DNA from: SIRX01 sp965214475 | GTDB lineage: Bacteria; Actinomycetota; Rubrobacteria; Rubrobacterales; Rubrobacteraceae | DNA length: 64,000 bases | Assembly: GCA_965214475.1 (NCBI GenBank) | Contig: OZ243953.1 | Span: 930,001-994,000 of the forward strand | Direction of reading: 5' to 3' | Position numbers and translations under genes: made by a program | Notes under the pieces: generated by a model | What the model saw: only the letters and a program-made list of their open reading frames with translations | Database searches by the model: none | Told to the model about the DNA's origin: nothing | Shown: positions 41,780 to 51,700 of the stretch, one piece after another | Position numbering within the stretch: the first letter of the stretch is position 1 | Layout: the number at the start of each line of letters is the position of its first letter

Positions 41780-42256
41780 CTAACCTAGAGGTTGATCGAC
41801 GGGCCGGAGCCTTACGACCGGAATCTCCCGGTCTGTACGCCGCTGGTAGTCTGCGTACCCTGGGTACATCGCGACGAGCCGTTGCCACAACCGCTCCCGG
41901 TCTTTTCCAGTGGTCTCTTCGGCCCTTACTTCAAGGGTACGGGGCCCCACCTGAACTTCGGTTTCGGGATTTTCTCTTAGGTTCAACCACCAAGCGGGGT
42001 GTTTGGTGGCGCCGCCTTTTGAGGCCACGATCACCATGTTGCTTCCGTCGGGAAGGTAGAGTAGCGGCGTCGTACGCCTCTTTCCGCTCTTTCGTCCGGT
42101 AGTTTCAAGTAGCAGAACAGGACTGCCCTGCATCTTGCCGCCCAGCTTGCCGCCAGTAGTCCGATACACGGTGGTATGCCCCGCTGTAACTAGACGAAAC
42201 AGCCTATCCGCCAGCGGCGAAAACTCGCGCCCACGAGATGGGCTACTATCGCTCAT
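41780..42256 (-). CDS. F420-type nitroreductase-family (DDN-like) protein
   Basis: About 158 residues of the deazaflavin/flavin nitroreductase split-barrel family. Typical parts are the LLLETTGRKSGKRRTTPLLY strand-turn (phosphate contact), NMVIVASKGG, HPAWWLNLRENP and MYPGYADYQRRT. In actinobacteria such proteins use coenzyme F420 and reduce quinones, nitro compounds or aflatoxin-like lactones. Two ATGs lie near AAGGAG; the second (42256) has eight-base spacing and is preferred. Confidence 0.92.
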   Translation of the reverse strand: MSDSSPSRGREFSPLADRLFRLVTAGHTTVYRTTGGKLGGKMQGSPVLLLETTGRKSGKRRTTPLLYLPDGSNMVIVASKGGATKHPAWWLNLRENPETEVQVGPRTLEVRAEETTGKDRERLWQRLVAMYPGYADYQRRTDREIPVVRLRPVDQPLG

Positions 42257-42371
42257 CTTCATTTCTCCTTCACGGGTTGCGCCATGAAATCTTACCGTCT
42301 TTATCCAATCTTCGAGAGAAACAACGCCATGGTACGACGTCTAGGGCTTTCCGGGGACGGGTATAAACTGC

Positions 42372-42400
42372 TTGCGCCAGTGGTCGTGTGTTGGGATACT
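42372..42400 (+). promoter_or_regulatory. Possible promoter of the sugar cluster
   Basis: TTGCGC (42372-42377) and GATACT (42395-42400) are 17 bases apart upstream of the PfkB gene. A second -10-like TATACT lies at 42431-42436 with no matching -35. The leader before the kinase gene would be about 50 to 85 bases. Confidence 0.35.
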
Positions 42401-42490
42401 AGCGGAAGACGGTGGTGGCGAGAGCCGAATTATACTGTACAGGGCAAAACGACTCCCTGCGCCCGAACCGAATGCCCAGGAGGGCGGGAA

Positions 42491-43516
42491 ATGAGTAAGA
42501 CACCTATAGATCTACTGTCCATCGGTGAGACGTTGGTGGACTTCATCTCCGTGGAACAGACCGATTGGCTACGCAACGCCACGACCTTTCGGCGTTATCT
42601 GGGAGGCTCACCGTCTAACATTGCAGTCAACGTCTCTAAGCTAGGCGGCTCGTCAGCGGTAATCTCAAAGACCGGGATCGGGGCTTTCGGCAAGTTCATA
42701 AAAAGCGAACTCCAGCGTCATGGAGTCTCTACCGACTACCTGGTAATGGATCATCGCACCCGTACGACGGTGGCCTTCGTTTCCTCAACCAGCGGCAAGC
42801 CGGACTTCGAGATCGCCCGCAGCGGAGATTACCTGCTGAAGCCAGAAGAGATCCCCCAGGAGTCGGTTTCTCAAGCCCGGGTGATACACGCCTCAACCTT
42901 TGCCCTCTCGCGAGAACCCTGCCGGTCAGCCGTCCGAAAAGTCTTTCGGATGGCGCGGGATCAAGACAAGATCGTGTCCTTCGATCCCAACTACAGCCAG
43001 CGCATCTGGCCGCACCATAAAGAGGCCCATGGGGTAATCCAAGAAATGTATCAATATGTTGACATAACAAAGCCTTCACTAGACGACGCCGGCCGCATCT
43101 TCGGGCGAGACTTAGAGCCCGAGCAGTACATCGAGAAGTTCCACGATATGGGGGCCAAGACCGTTATCTTGACGATGGACAAAGATGGGATCTTGATCTC
43201 CGAAGACGGGCACTTGATCGGGCACGTCCCCGTCCGGCCGGTCGAGGTCAAGGACGCTACCGGAGCCGGTGACTCTTTCTGGGCTGGTTTTTTGATTGCG
43301 TTGCTGGACGGTAACTCACTGGAGCGTTGCGCCCTGTTCGCCCGGGAAATCGTAGAGCTAAAGCTAACCCGGATTGGACCGCTACCCCTGGAGGTAGACC
43401 GAAACGAGATATATGCCAAGCTAGACGAATTGCCTGAGAACAGTGTAGAGAGTAGAGAAACCGAAGACCCGCAAAAGGAAACAGAGCCCGCACGGGCCGA
43501 GAGCAAGAAAGGTTGA
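42491..43516 (+). CDS. PfkB-family sugar kinase
   Basis: A 341-residue ribokinase-fold kinase from the ATG at 42491, which has AGGAGG seven bases upstream; the frame is open for 69 more codons but these are not conserved. Motifs: N-terminal LSIGETLVDFIS, substrate GGSPSNIAVNVSKLGG, KDATGAGDSFWAGF with catalytic Asp and the GAGD anion hole. It resembles fructokinases. The last 35 residues form a charged tail. First gene of the cluster; the GT4 gene starts four bases after its stop. Confidence 0.92.
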   Translation: MSKTPIDLLSIGETLVDFISVEQTDWLRNATTFRRYLGGSPSNIAVNVSKLGGSSAVISKTGIGAFGKFIKSELQRHGVSTDYLVMDHRTRTTVAFVSSTSGKPDFEIARSGDYLLKPEEIPQESVSQARVIHASTFALSREPCRSAVRKVFRMARDQDKIVSFDPNYSQRIWPHHKEAHGVIQEMYQYVDITKPSLDDAGRIFGRDLEPEQYIEKFHDMGAKTVILTMDKDGILISEDGHLIGHVPVRPVEVKDATGAGDSFWAGFLIALLDGNSLERCALFAREIVELKLTRIGPLPLEVDRNEIYAKLDELPENSVESRETEDPQKETEPARAESKKG

Positions 43517-43520
43517 CCCA

Positions 43521-45029
43521 GTACATTTCGCCTTCTTAAATCTGCAAGGGAACTTCGATTCCGGCAATAGCTACCTGGCGGCCCACCCGGACTTCGGCGG
43601 CCAGCTCGTCTACGTCCGGGAGGTCGCCCGCAAACTAGGCGAAATGGGCCACAGCTCAGACATCCTCACCCGCCGCATCGTAGACCCTGAATGGCCCGAG
43701 TTTGCGGACGAGACGGATTCCTACCCGGGCCATCCCAACGTCCGCATCCTGCGCGTGCCGTGCGGTCCGGATCACTTCCTGTCCAAAGAGGAACTCTGGC
43801 CTTACCTCGGCCAGTGGGCCAAGGGTGTGGCCAGTCTGTACGAGGGAGAAGGCGCGTGGCCCGACCTCTGGACCGGGCACTACGCTGACGGTGGCCTCGC
43901 CGCCGCATGGCTGGAAGAAGTCTCGGGGGTACCGTTTACCTTTACCGGACACTCTTTGGGCGCCTGGAAGTTCGATACTCTACTGCAAGGCGTCGAAGAC
44001 CCCACAGAATTGCAGGAGATCGACGCTCGTTACAACTTTGGAGCCAGGATCCTGGCCGAGAGAACCGCCATCTCACGGGCAAAGAAAGTCGTCACCAATA
44101 GCAAGGCCGAGCGTTACGAACAGTACGACCACCCGGCCTACCGTGATGTGTCGGAGCCCGAAGGTGATGGGCGCTTCGCCGTAATAGCGCCGGGTGCCAA
44201 CTTCGACATCTTCTCTCCCGAAGTCCGGAGTCCATGGGAGGATGAAGTGCTGGCTAAAATTCGTGAGGTCCACGAAAGAGACATCTCTCCCAACCGCCGA
44301 GAACTACCCGCCGTAATCGCCTGGAGTCGTCTGGACCCCAAGAAAAACCACCTGGGACTCGTAAAAGCATTCTCTAGCTCCGGTGAACTGCGGCAACGGG
44401 CGAACCTCGTCATGATAACCCGCGGTCTCGAAGACCCGCTGCATAATCCGGAAGAAGCTACCGATGAGCAGCGGCCTGTAATAGATGAGCTTATCTCCGA
44501 GATAGAACGGGCCAGTCTCTGGGACCGAGTCTCGGCTTTCAGCCTGTCGGGACAGACGGCCCTCGCCGCCCTCTACCGCTGGGGGGCCGACACCGGCGGC
44601 GTATTTTGCCTGCCAGCCGAATACGAGCCCTTTGGCATGACCGTGATCGAGGCGATGGCCGTCGGTTTGCCCGTTGTCGCCACCAAGAACGGCGGCCCCC
44701 GCGAGACCACCGATGAGGGCCGGGCGGGTCTCTTGGCCGACCCCGACGATCCGGGAGACATCGCCGCGAACTTGCTCCGTCTTCTGGAGGACCCCCAGAC
44801 CTGGGAGAGTTATGCGGAGCGGGGCATCAAAAGGGCCTTGGAGCACTATAGCTGGCGCAGGACAGCAGAGTGCTATCTCAGCCTGGCAGAGGCACCCTCC
44901 AGGACGGAAAGAAACGAGGAGCCCACCCTCCCGCTTCCCGAGTTTGTCCGTCACGACGGAGATCTACCACGGATAGAGCATTGGGTGACCGCCGGAGGAA
45001 AAGAGTACAACGCGCCTGGCGCGTTCTAG
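43521..45029 (+). CDS. Sucrose-phosphate-synthase-like GT4 glycosyltransferase, apparent GTA start
   Basis: About 502 residues. GT-B fold with the SPS-type signatures HPDFGGQLVYVRE, FTGHSLGAWK (catalytic His loop), WSRLDPKKN and the donor motif EYEPFGMTVIEAM. The paralogue downstream starts MHVAFLNPQGNFD; here HFAFLNLQGNFD is encoded from GTA at 43521, eight bases after AAGG, and no ATG, GTG or TTG lies between an in-frame TAG upstream and the ATG at 43644, which would cut into the acceptor-binding loop. It probably transfers a hexose from a nucleotide sugar to a sugar phosphate; the acceptor is not known. Confidence 0.88.
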   Translation, partial: VHFAFLNLQGNFDSGNSYLAAHPDFGGQLVYVREVARKLGEMGHSSDILTRRIVDPEWPEFADETDSYPGHPNVRILRVPCGPDHFLSKEELWPYLGQWAKGVASLYEGEGAWPDLWTGHYADGGLAAAWLEEVSGVPFTFTGHSLGAWKFDTLLQGVEDPTELQEIDARYNFGARILAERTAISRAKKVVTNSKAERYEQYDHPAYRDVSEPEGDGRFAVIAPGANFDIFSPEVRSPWEDEVLAKIREVHERDISPNRRELPAVIAWSRLDPKKNHLGLVKAFSSSGELRQRANLVMITRGLEDPLHNPEEATDEQRPVIDELISEIERASLWDRVSAFSLSGQTALAALYRWGADTGGVFCLPAEYEPFGMTVIEAMAVGLPVVATKNGGPRETTDEGRAGLLADPDDPGDIAANLLRLLEDPQTWESYAERGIKRALEHYSWRRTAECYLSLAEAPSRTERNEEPTLPLPEFVRHDGDLPRIEHWVTAGGKEYNAPGAF

Positions 45030-45046
45030 AGAGAAAGGATGAGCTA

Positions 45047-47548
45047 ATGCACGTCGCGTTTCTGAACCCGCAGGGAAACTTCGACCCCAACGATTCCTAC
45101 TGGACCCAGCACCCGGACTTTGGCGGCCAGCTCGTCTACGTCAAAGAGTTGGCGCTGGCGATGGGGAACCTGGATCACAAGGTAGACATCGTGACCCGCC
45201 GTGTCATAGATCCTGAATGGCCGGAGTTCGAAGATGAGACGGACTCTTACCCGAACGCCCCGAACGTCCGTATTCTCCGGATACCCTGCGGCCCGGATCA
45301 CTTCCTACTCAAAGAAGATCTCTGGCCTTACCTCTGCACCGAGTTCGTTCCGAACCTCTTAAAGTGGTACGAAGACGAGGGTTCTCTGCCGGATGCCGTT
45401 ACCTCCCACTACGGCGACGGCGGCCTGTGCGCAGTCCACATGGAAGAGCTAACCGGCATACCCTTCAGCTTTACGGCCCACTCTTTAGGTGCCCAGAAAA
45501 TGGACAAAATGGGAGTATCCCGGAGGCACGTAGAAGAAACCGATGAGAAGTACAAATTCTCGCGGCGTATCGTTGGGGAGCGGCTCTCAATGAACCGCTC
45601 GGCGGTCAACATTACCAGCACCTCCCAGGAACGCTTCAACCAGTACACCCACAACGCCTATCGCGGGGCGGTAGACCCGACGGACGACACCCGATTCGCC
45701 GCCATCCCGCCGGGCGTGGCGCTCCACATCTTCGATAAAGACTCCGAGTACGAACAAGAGGAGCAGATCCACGAGCACGTCCGGGAATCTCTAGAGAGAG
45801 ATATTGCTGAAGATCGGTTAGAGCTCCCATGTGTCGTGGCTTCGAGCCGGCTTGACCCGAAAAAGAACCACCTCGCGCTCGTCGAGGCGTTCGCCAGCAG
45901 CCTGGTTCTCAGAGAAAGCGCCAACCTCGTCATCTTTACCGGCGGTCTGGAGAACCCGTTGGAGGGCTACAAAGAGGCTGATGAAGGCGAGCGAGAGGTG
46001 CTCGATAGCTTGATGCAGGTGATCGAGCGCGAAGAGCTCCAGGGCGAGGTCTCGATGTTCTCGCTAAACAGCCAGCCGGCGCTGGCCGCCGCCTATCGCT
46101 ACCTGGCCGGAATGCGCTCGGTCTTCGCGCTCACAGCCAACTACGAGCCTTTCGGGCTGGCACCGCTGGAGGCGATGGCCGCCGGGCTGCCGGCGGTCGT
46201 CACCAAGTACGGCGGCCCGAGCGAGAGCCTCCGTAGCGGGGAAGAACAATACGGCATCCTGGTAGACCCCTCCGACCCGGAAGAGGTCAGCGCCGGACTC
46301 TACAAGGTTGTCGGCCACGAGGACGAGTGGGAACATTACGCCGAGATCGGCTACAACCGGATCATAGACCATTATACGTGGGAGCGGACCGCCGAGCGCT
46401 ACCTGGAAGCCATCGAAGGCCGAGATCGGGACGTCGAGGCGTCCGACGGCCATGCGGCGAACGGCGCAGGCGAGTACGAACCAGACTCGGAGAACGGCTA
46501 CGAGGTCGTCGAGCGGCTACCGATCCCCACGTTCTTCACGGACCCCGAATCGGGAGACCTTTCGGTAGAGACCTTAGACGAGCTGTACTTCGCCCTCGAC
46601 GTGCTCTCGGTTGGTGAGACGGTAGTAGATTTCATCTCCCACGACATGGTTCACTCGCTGCGTACCGCCGACAGCTTTACGCGCTACCTGGGCGGACAGC
46701 CGGCCAATGTGGCCGTGTACGTCGCCAAGCTCGGCGGACGCTCGGCGATACTCTCCAAGATCGGCACCGACCACTTTAGCGAGTACCTGGAGGACCAGCT
46801 TCAGCGTCACGGGGTCAATACCGAGTCGCTCCAACGGTCCGGCGAATCCCCCACGACCAATATCTTCGTCACCCGCACCGTCAGTGTTCCGGACTTTCAG
46901 GTCAACCGGGGGGCCGACTCCCTGTTAGATATGAGCGAAGTTACTCCCGAGTTGGTCGCGCGCGCCCGCATCGTACACACTTCGGCCTTAGCGCTCTCGC
47001 GGGATCCGCAACGGCTGGCGGCAAGGCGGGCCATGCGGCTCGCGCACAGCCACGGTCAGACCGTTTCACTGGATCCAAACTACGACAACCGGATCTGGCC
47101 GAACAAAGACGAGGCCTGGGAGGTCCTGGCCGAGGTAATGCCCTACGTTACGGTAGTCAAACCATCGCTAGAAGACGCCCGGCGGCTGTTCGACTACAAC
47201 ATGGAGGAAGAGGACCTCAAAGAAGCCTGCCTGCAAGACTTTCACAAACTGGGTGCCGACGTCGTACTGTTCACCAGCAGCGGCGGCGTAGTCACTATCT
47301 CCGACGGCGACTCCGTTGAAGAAGTTGGGCCCCTCACTAGGGTCGAGGTCAAAAACGTAACCGGCGCCAGCGACTCGTTCTGGGCGGGGCTCCTGGTCTC
47401 TCGTCTCGAAGGTCACGACTGGCCCACGTGTGTTAAGTTCGCCCACGAGGTCGCGAAGATAAAGCTTGTCGTAGAGGGACACGTTGAGCGCATGATTCCG
47501 CGCTCCCGGATCTACGATCACCTAGACGACGCCGTGCAGAAAGTTTAA
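45047..47548 (+). CDS. GT4 glycosyltransferase-PfkB kinase fusion protein
   Basis: About 833 residues from the ATG at 45047. Residues about 1-465 repeat the SPS-like glycosyltransferase of the previous gene (HPDFGGQLVYVKE, FTAHSLGAQK, SSRLDPKKN, NYEPFGLAPLEAM). An acidic linker (about 465-515) joins a PfkB domain (about 520-830; LSVGETVVDFIS, GGQPANVAVYVAKLGG). The kinase signature reads NVTGASDSFWAG instead of D-T-G-A-G-D, keeping the catalytic Asp but changing the anion hole, so kinase activity may be altered. The fusion suggests direct transfer of a phosphorylated sugar between the two sites. Confidence 0.92.
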   Translation: MHVAFLNPQGNFDPNDSYWTQHPDFGGQLVYVKELALAMGNLDHKVDIVTRRVIDPEWPEFEDETDSYPNAPNVRILRIPCGPDHFLLKEDLWPYLCTEFVPNLLKWYEDEGSLPDAVTSHYGDGGLCAVHMEELTGIPFSFTAHSLGAQKMDKMGVSRRHVEETDEKYKFSRRIVGERLSMNRSAVNITSTSQERFNQYTHNAYRGAVDPTDDTRFAAIPPGVALHIFDKDSEYEQEEQIHEHVRESLERDIAEDRLELPCVVASSRLDPKKNHLALVEAFASSLVLRESANLVIFTGGLENPLEGYKEADEGEREVLDSLMQVIEREELQGEVSMFSLNSQPALAAAYRYLAGMRSVFALTANYEPFGLAPLEAMAAGLPAVVTKYGGPSESLRSGEEQYGILVDPSDPEEVSAGLYKVVGHEDEWEHYAEIGYNRIIDHYTWERTAERYLEAIEGRDRDVEASDGHAANGAGEYEPDSENGYEVVERLPIPTFFTDPESGDLSVETLDELYFALDVLSVGETVVDFISHDMVHSLRTADSFTRYLGGQPANVAVYVAKLGGRSAILSKIGTDHFSEYLEDQLQRHGVNTESLQRSGESPTTNIFVTRTVSVPDFQVNRGADSLLDMSEVTPELVARARIVHTSALALSRDPQRLAARRAMRLAHSHGQTVSLDPNYDNRIWPNKDEAWEVLAEVMPYVTVVKPSLEDARRLFDYNMEEEDLKEACLQDFHKLGADVVLFTSSGGVVTISDGDSVEEVGPLTRVEVKNVTGASDSFWAGLLVSRLEGHDWPTCVKFAHEVAKIKLVVEGHVERMIPRSRIYDHLDDAVQKV

Positions 47549-47553
47549 CCTCG

Positions 47554-48636
47554 ATGGCCCAAGAGAACCAGATAACGAACCTTCCGGCCCTGATCGAGAA
47601 CCTGTCCTCCGAAGATCAGGCTATCGTAGGCCGCATCTTCGACGTGAGCGCCACTACGGGCCGACTCGACCCGCCGGATAGCATGCACGGCTGGATTGAG
47701 TCCTCCTTCGGCTCGGTAGATGCCGTGCGCGAGCAAGAAATCGTCAAAGTAACAAATCAGATAACCCTGGAAGGTTCGATCTTTAATAGCCTGCGATCCT
47801 CTCGACCATCAGACACGGGCACCGACCTGGATCTGGAAGAAGAGATATCAGAGACTGAGGGGGATCCGTTCTGCAATCCCGACGAGGAAACCCCCGCTGA
47901 CACCTTCGGTCGCATCCGGGGTCGCCACTCTACGACCGCCTCCAACATAGCGAAGTACGACGGCTTCCACGGCGTCATCGTCTTCGACGACCACAACCCG
48001 CTCCACTTCACCCCCGAGAAGGTAGATGATTACATAAACGTTGGTCTCCAGTGGGGCCGCAAAGCCTTCGAAGAAGACCCGGAAGCCCGCTACTTCTTTC
48101 TTATGTGGAACTGCCTCTGGCGGGCCGGCGGCTCCATACTCCACGGCCACGCCCAGGCCACCGCCACCCGCAACATGCACTACCCCAAAATCGAGCACCT
48201 CCGACGGACCGCCGAGCGCTACACCACGGACCACGGCGCAAACTACTTCGACGATCTCTACCGCGCCCACGACGCTTTGGGACTCAGCTTTCCATGCCCG
48301 GATGGCGTGCGAGGATTTGCGAGCCTCACCCCGATCAAAGACAAAGAGTTGATCCTCATCGGAGAAGATATAGAAGATAAGGCCTTACACGAGGCAGTCG
48401 CCGCTGCCCTCGAAGGATATGTCGAAGAACTCGGCGTGAGCACGTTCAACGTAGCTTTCTACCTACCGCCACTCGGACCTTCAAACGAAGATTGGTCCGG
48501 TTTTCCGACCGTCGTGCGTCTAGTAGACCGGGGGGATCCCGCCAGCCGTACCTCAGACATGGGCGCGATGGAGCTTTATGCTGCCAGCGTAGTAGCCTCT
48601 GACCCTTTCCGGGTGGCGGAGGAACTGACGAGATAG
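47554..48636 (+). CDS. GalT-like HIT-superfamily nucleotidyltransferase
   Basis: A 360-residue protein starting five bases after the fusion gene. It has the galactose-1-phosphate uridylyltransferase-like layout: a zinc-type FCNPDEETP segment, NIAKYDGFHGVIVFDDHNPLHF, and the active-site HGHAQ (His197, His199, Gln201) within GGSILHGHAQA. The canonical HPHGQ is altered, so it may transfer NMP to or from a different sugar phosphate, or act as a phosphorylase. Its place closing the cluster suggests it makes or recycles the nucleotide sugar used by the glycosyltransferases. Confidence 0.85.
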   Translation: MAQENQITNLPALIENLSSEDQAIVGRIFDVSATTGRLDPPDSMHGWIESSFGSVDAVREQEIVKVTNQITLEGSIFNSLRSSRPSDTGTDLDLEEEISETEGDPFCNPDEETPADTFGRIRGRHSTTASNIAKYDGFHGVIVFDDHNPLHFTPEKVDDYINVGLQWGRKAFEEDPEARYFFLMWNCLWRAGGSILHGHAQATATRNMHYPKIEHLRRTAERYTTDHGANYFDDLYRAHDALGLSFPCPDGVRGFASLTPIKDKELILIGEDIEDKALHEAVAAALEGYVEELGVSTFNVAFYLPPLGPSNEDWSGFPTVVRLVDRGDPASRTSDMGAMELYAASVVASDPFRVAEELTR

Positions 48637-48799
48637 ACTGTTTAGGTTTATCTGCCGGTACCGCCCCATCGTGGTGGGCGCTATACTAAGAATGGTCCAC
48701 GTAAGTCAGATTCGCTTGACCGCATCGAGCCAGGTAGCGCGATGTTCGCAAGCCTGACAAAACTGCCAAAGAACCCTGTGAAGAGGGATTTACAAGTAG

Positions 48800-51700
48800 A
48801 TGAACAAGGATCAGGATAGCGAGCATACAAGGGAGCGGCCACTGGAACCAGAAGACCAGCCACGTCTTCTGGCGGCCATCCTGGGCGCCGTGGGCGACGC
48901 CATACTGGTTACCGAAGCGCAGCCTACAGACGAGCCCGGCCCAAAGATAGTCTACGCCAACGAGAGCTTCGCCCGCATGACGGGCTACACTGCAGAAGAG
49001 ATCGTTGGGAAGACGCCCCGTATCCTCCAGGGGCCGCAGACAGACCGCGCCCGGCTAGATGAGATCCGCGCCGCGCTAACGAAGCGGGAGCCCGTGAGGG
49101 TGGATCTACTCAACTACCGCAAGGATGGCACACAGTTCTGGGTCGAGGTAGATATAGAGCCCGTTACCGATGAACACGGAAATCATACCCACTGGGTATC
49201 CGTACAGCGGGACATCACGGACCGTAGGCGACAGCAAGAGGCGCTCAGAGAAAGCGAAGAGCGGCTACGTGCGGTCCTGGTCCAGCATGCCTCAGACATT
49301 ATTACGACCGTCGAAGCAGACGGCACCATTCGCTACGAGAGCCCGGCACTGGAGAGGGTATTGGGCTACAAACCAGAGGAATTAGTAGACAAGAGCATAC
49401 TGGATTACATCCACCCGGAGGATGTAGATCGGGCAGCGACCGAACTAGGGAAGATTCAGGAAGAGCCCGGGGTTCGCGGGCCGATTGAGGTTCGCTTCCG
49501 GCACAATGACGGCACCTGGCGCTGCCTAGAAGGAATAACCAACAACCTGCTCGACGACCCGGCCGTGGGTGGGATCGTGATCAACTCTCGCGATATTACA
49601 GAGCGCAAACAGGTGGAAGAGCAGCTAAGGAGCGCCGAGGAAAAATACCGCTCGCTCGTCGAGCAGGTGCCGGCTATCATCTACATCCACGAGCCTACCC
49701 CGACCTACCAATCTACCACCTACGATTACGAAGTCTCCTACATTAGCCCCCGGGTAGAGGAAATTCTGGGCTATCCACCCCACGCGTTCGTCGAAAACAG
49801 ATCTTTCTGGAATGAGCTGATCCATCCCGACGATCGGCCAGAAGTCTTGGCTGAGGACGAACGCACCGACAAGTCTGGCGAACCTTTTCTCATGGAGTAT
49901 CGCATGGTAACCCACGACGGACGAGTAGTTTGGATCAGGGAAGAAGCCGCCCTGATTCACAGTCCAAAGGGTGAGCCGCTCTACTGGCAAGGTGTCATGA
50001 CCGACATAACCGAGCAGAAATTGGCGGAAGAAGATTCCAGAAGGAGCGAGGTAAAGTTCCGCTCCGTGGTGCAAAACTTTTCGGAAATCGTCAAAATCAC
50101 AGAAGCCGACGGCACCCTGCGGTATGCCAGCCCGGCATTCGGGCGGATCTTTGGCTACGACTCCGAGAAAGCAGTAGGCATCAACGTCTTGGACTACGTC
50201 CACCCCGAGGATCTACCACGAGTACGGAAAGAGACCGAGAAGACTCTGCAGAACCCCGGAGTGAACAGCAACATCACCGAGTACAGATTTCAACACGCTG
50301 ATGGTTCCTGGCGCTGGGTCGAGAGCGTCGGCACCTATCTGCTGGATAACCCGGCTATTGGGGGCGTGATAATCAACGTCCGCGACGTGACCGAGCGCAA
50401 ACAGGCGGCGGAGAAATTAAGAAGCGCCGAGGAAAGATATCGCACCCTGGTCGAGCAGATACCTGCGGCCATCTACATCCAGAAGCCTATACCCGGCGAG
50501 ATCGCCTCCTACCACACCTCTTACATGAGCTCACGAATCGAGGAGATTCTCGGCTATTCCGCACAGAGGTTCGTCGAAGACCAGGACTTTTGGTACGAGT
50601 CGGTCCACCCCGAAGACCTGGCGGAAGTTCTTGCCGAGAACGCACGCACCGATGAAACGAGTGAACCGTTTTTTATGGAATATCGCATGATTTGCCGTGA
50701 CGAACGCGTGGTGTGGGTCAGGGAAGAGGCCCTTCTAATACGCAGCTCGGAGGGCGAGCCGCTCTACTGGCAAGGTGTCTTGATCGACGTAACCGAGCGA
50801 AAGCTGCAGCAGGAAGCACTCAAGAAGAGTGAGGAGAAGTATCGTTCGGTAGTCGAGAACATTAGGGAGGTGATCTTTCGGACCGACGCTGAGGGCCGCT
50901 ATACCTTTCTCAACCCCGCCTGGGAAGATGTCACCGGCTTTACCGTAGAAGAGAGCCTCGGCAAGAGCTACCTGGAGTTCATACACCCGGAAGACCTTCA
51001 GCGCAACCCCGAAGACTTCGAGCAGATGGGTAATCACGAAGGAGACTACACTGGGTACCAAGCCAGGTTCCAGGCCAAGGACGGTAGCCCACGCGAGGTC
51101 GAGATCCAGTTTCGGGAGCGCTTCGACGAGAAAGGAAACCTGACCAGCACCTCCGGCACCCTCGACGACATTACCGAACGCAAGAAAGCCGAAAGAGACT
51201 TGCAGGAGAGTGAACAGCGCTTCCGTTCACTCGTCCAGAACGCCTCGGACCTTATCACAGTCGTTGATGCTGATGGGACCATCACCTACGAAAGCCCGTC
51301 GAAGGAGCGCATACTTGGCTATGGGCCACAGGAGCTGGCGGGAAGACCTGTCCTAGAGCATGTTCACCCGGACGACCTCGAACAGGTTTCGGTCGAACTG
51401 GGTAACGTTCTGGCGCGTCCCGGGTACTTGTCGGAGGAGCCTACGAAGTTCTGGTACCGGCACGCCGACGGCACGTGGCGCTACCTGGAGGCCCTAGCCG
51501 CCAACCTGCTTGACGACCCTGGTGTGGGAAGCGTCGTGATCACCTCACGAGATATAACAGAACGCAAGAGGCTCGAAGAGCAACTCTTCTACCAGGCCTT
51601 CCACGATCCCCTAACCGGACTGCCAAACCGTAGCTCGCTCCAGAGACGCTTCGAGCAGGTGGCGGGGCGTTCTGCGGATCCTCCGGGCGCCCGGCGAAGA

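Noticed and set aside
48637..48799. c-di-GMP riboswitch upstream of the PAS-GGDEF gene
   Set aside because: No conserved GEMM-type core or tetraloop-receptor helices can be seen in the 163 bases.
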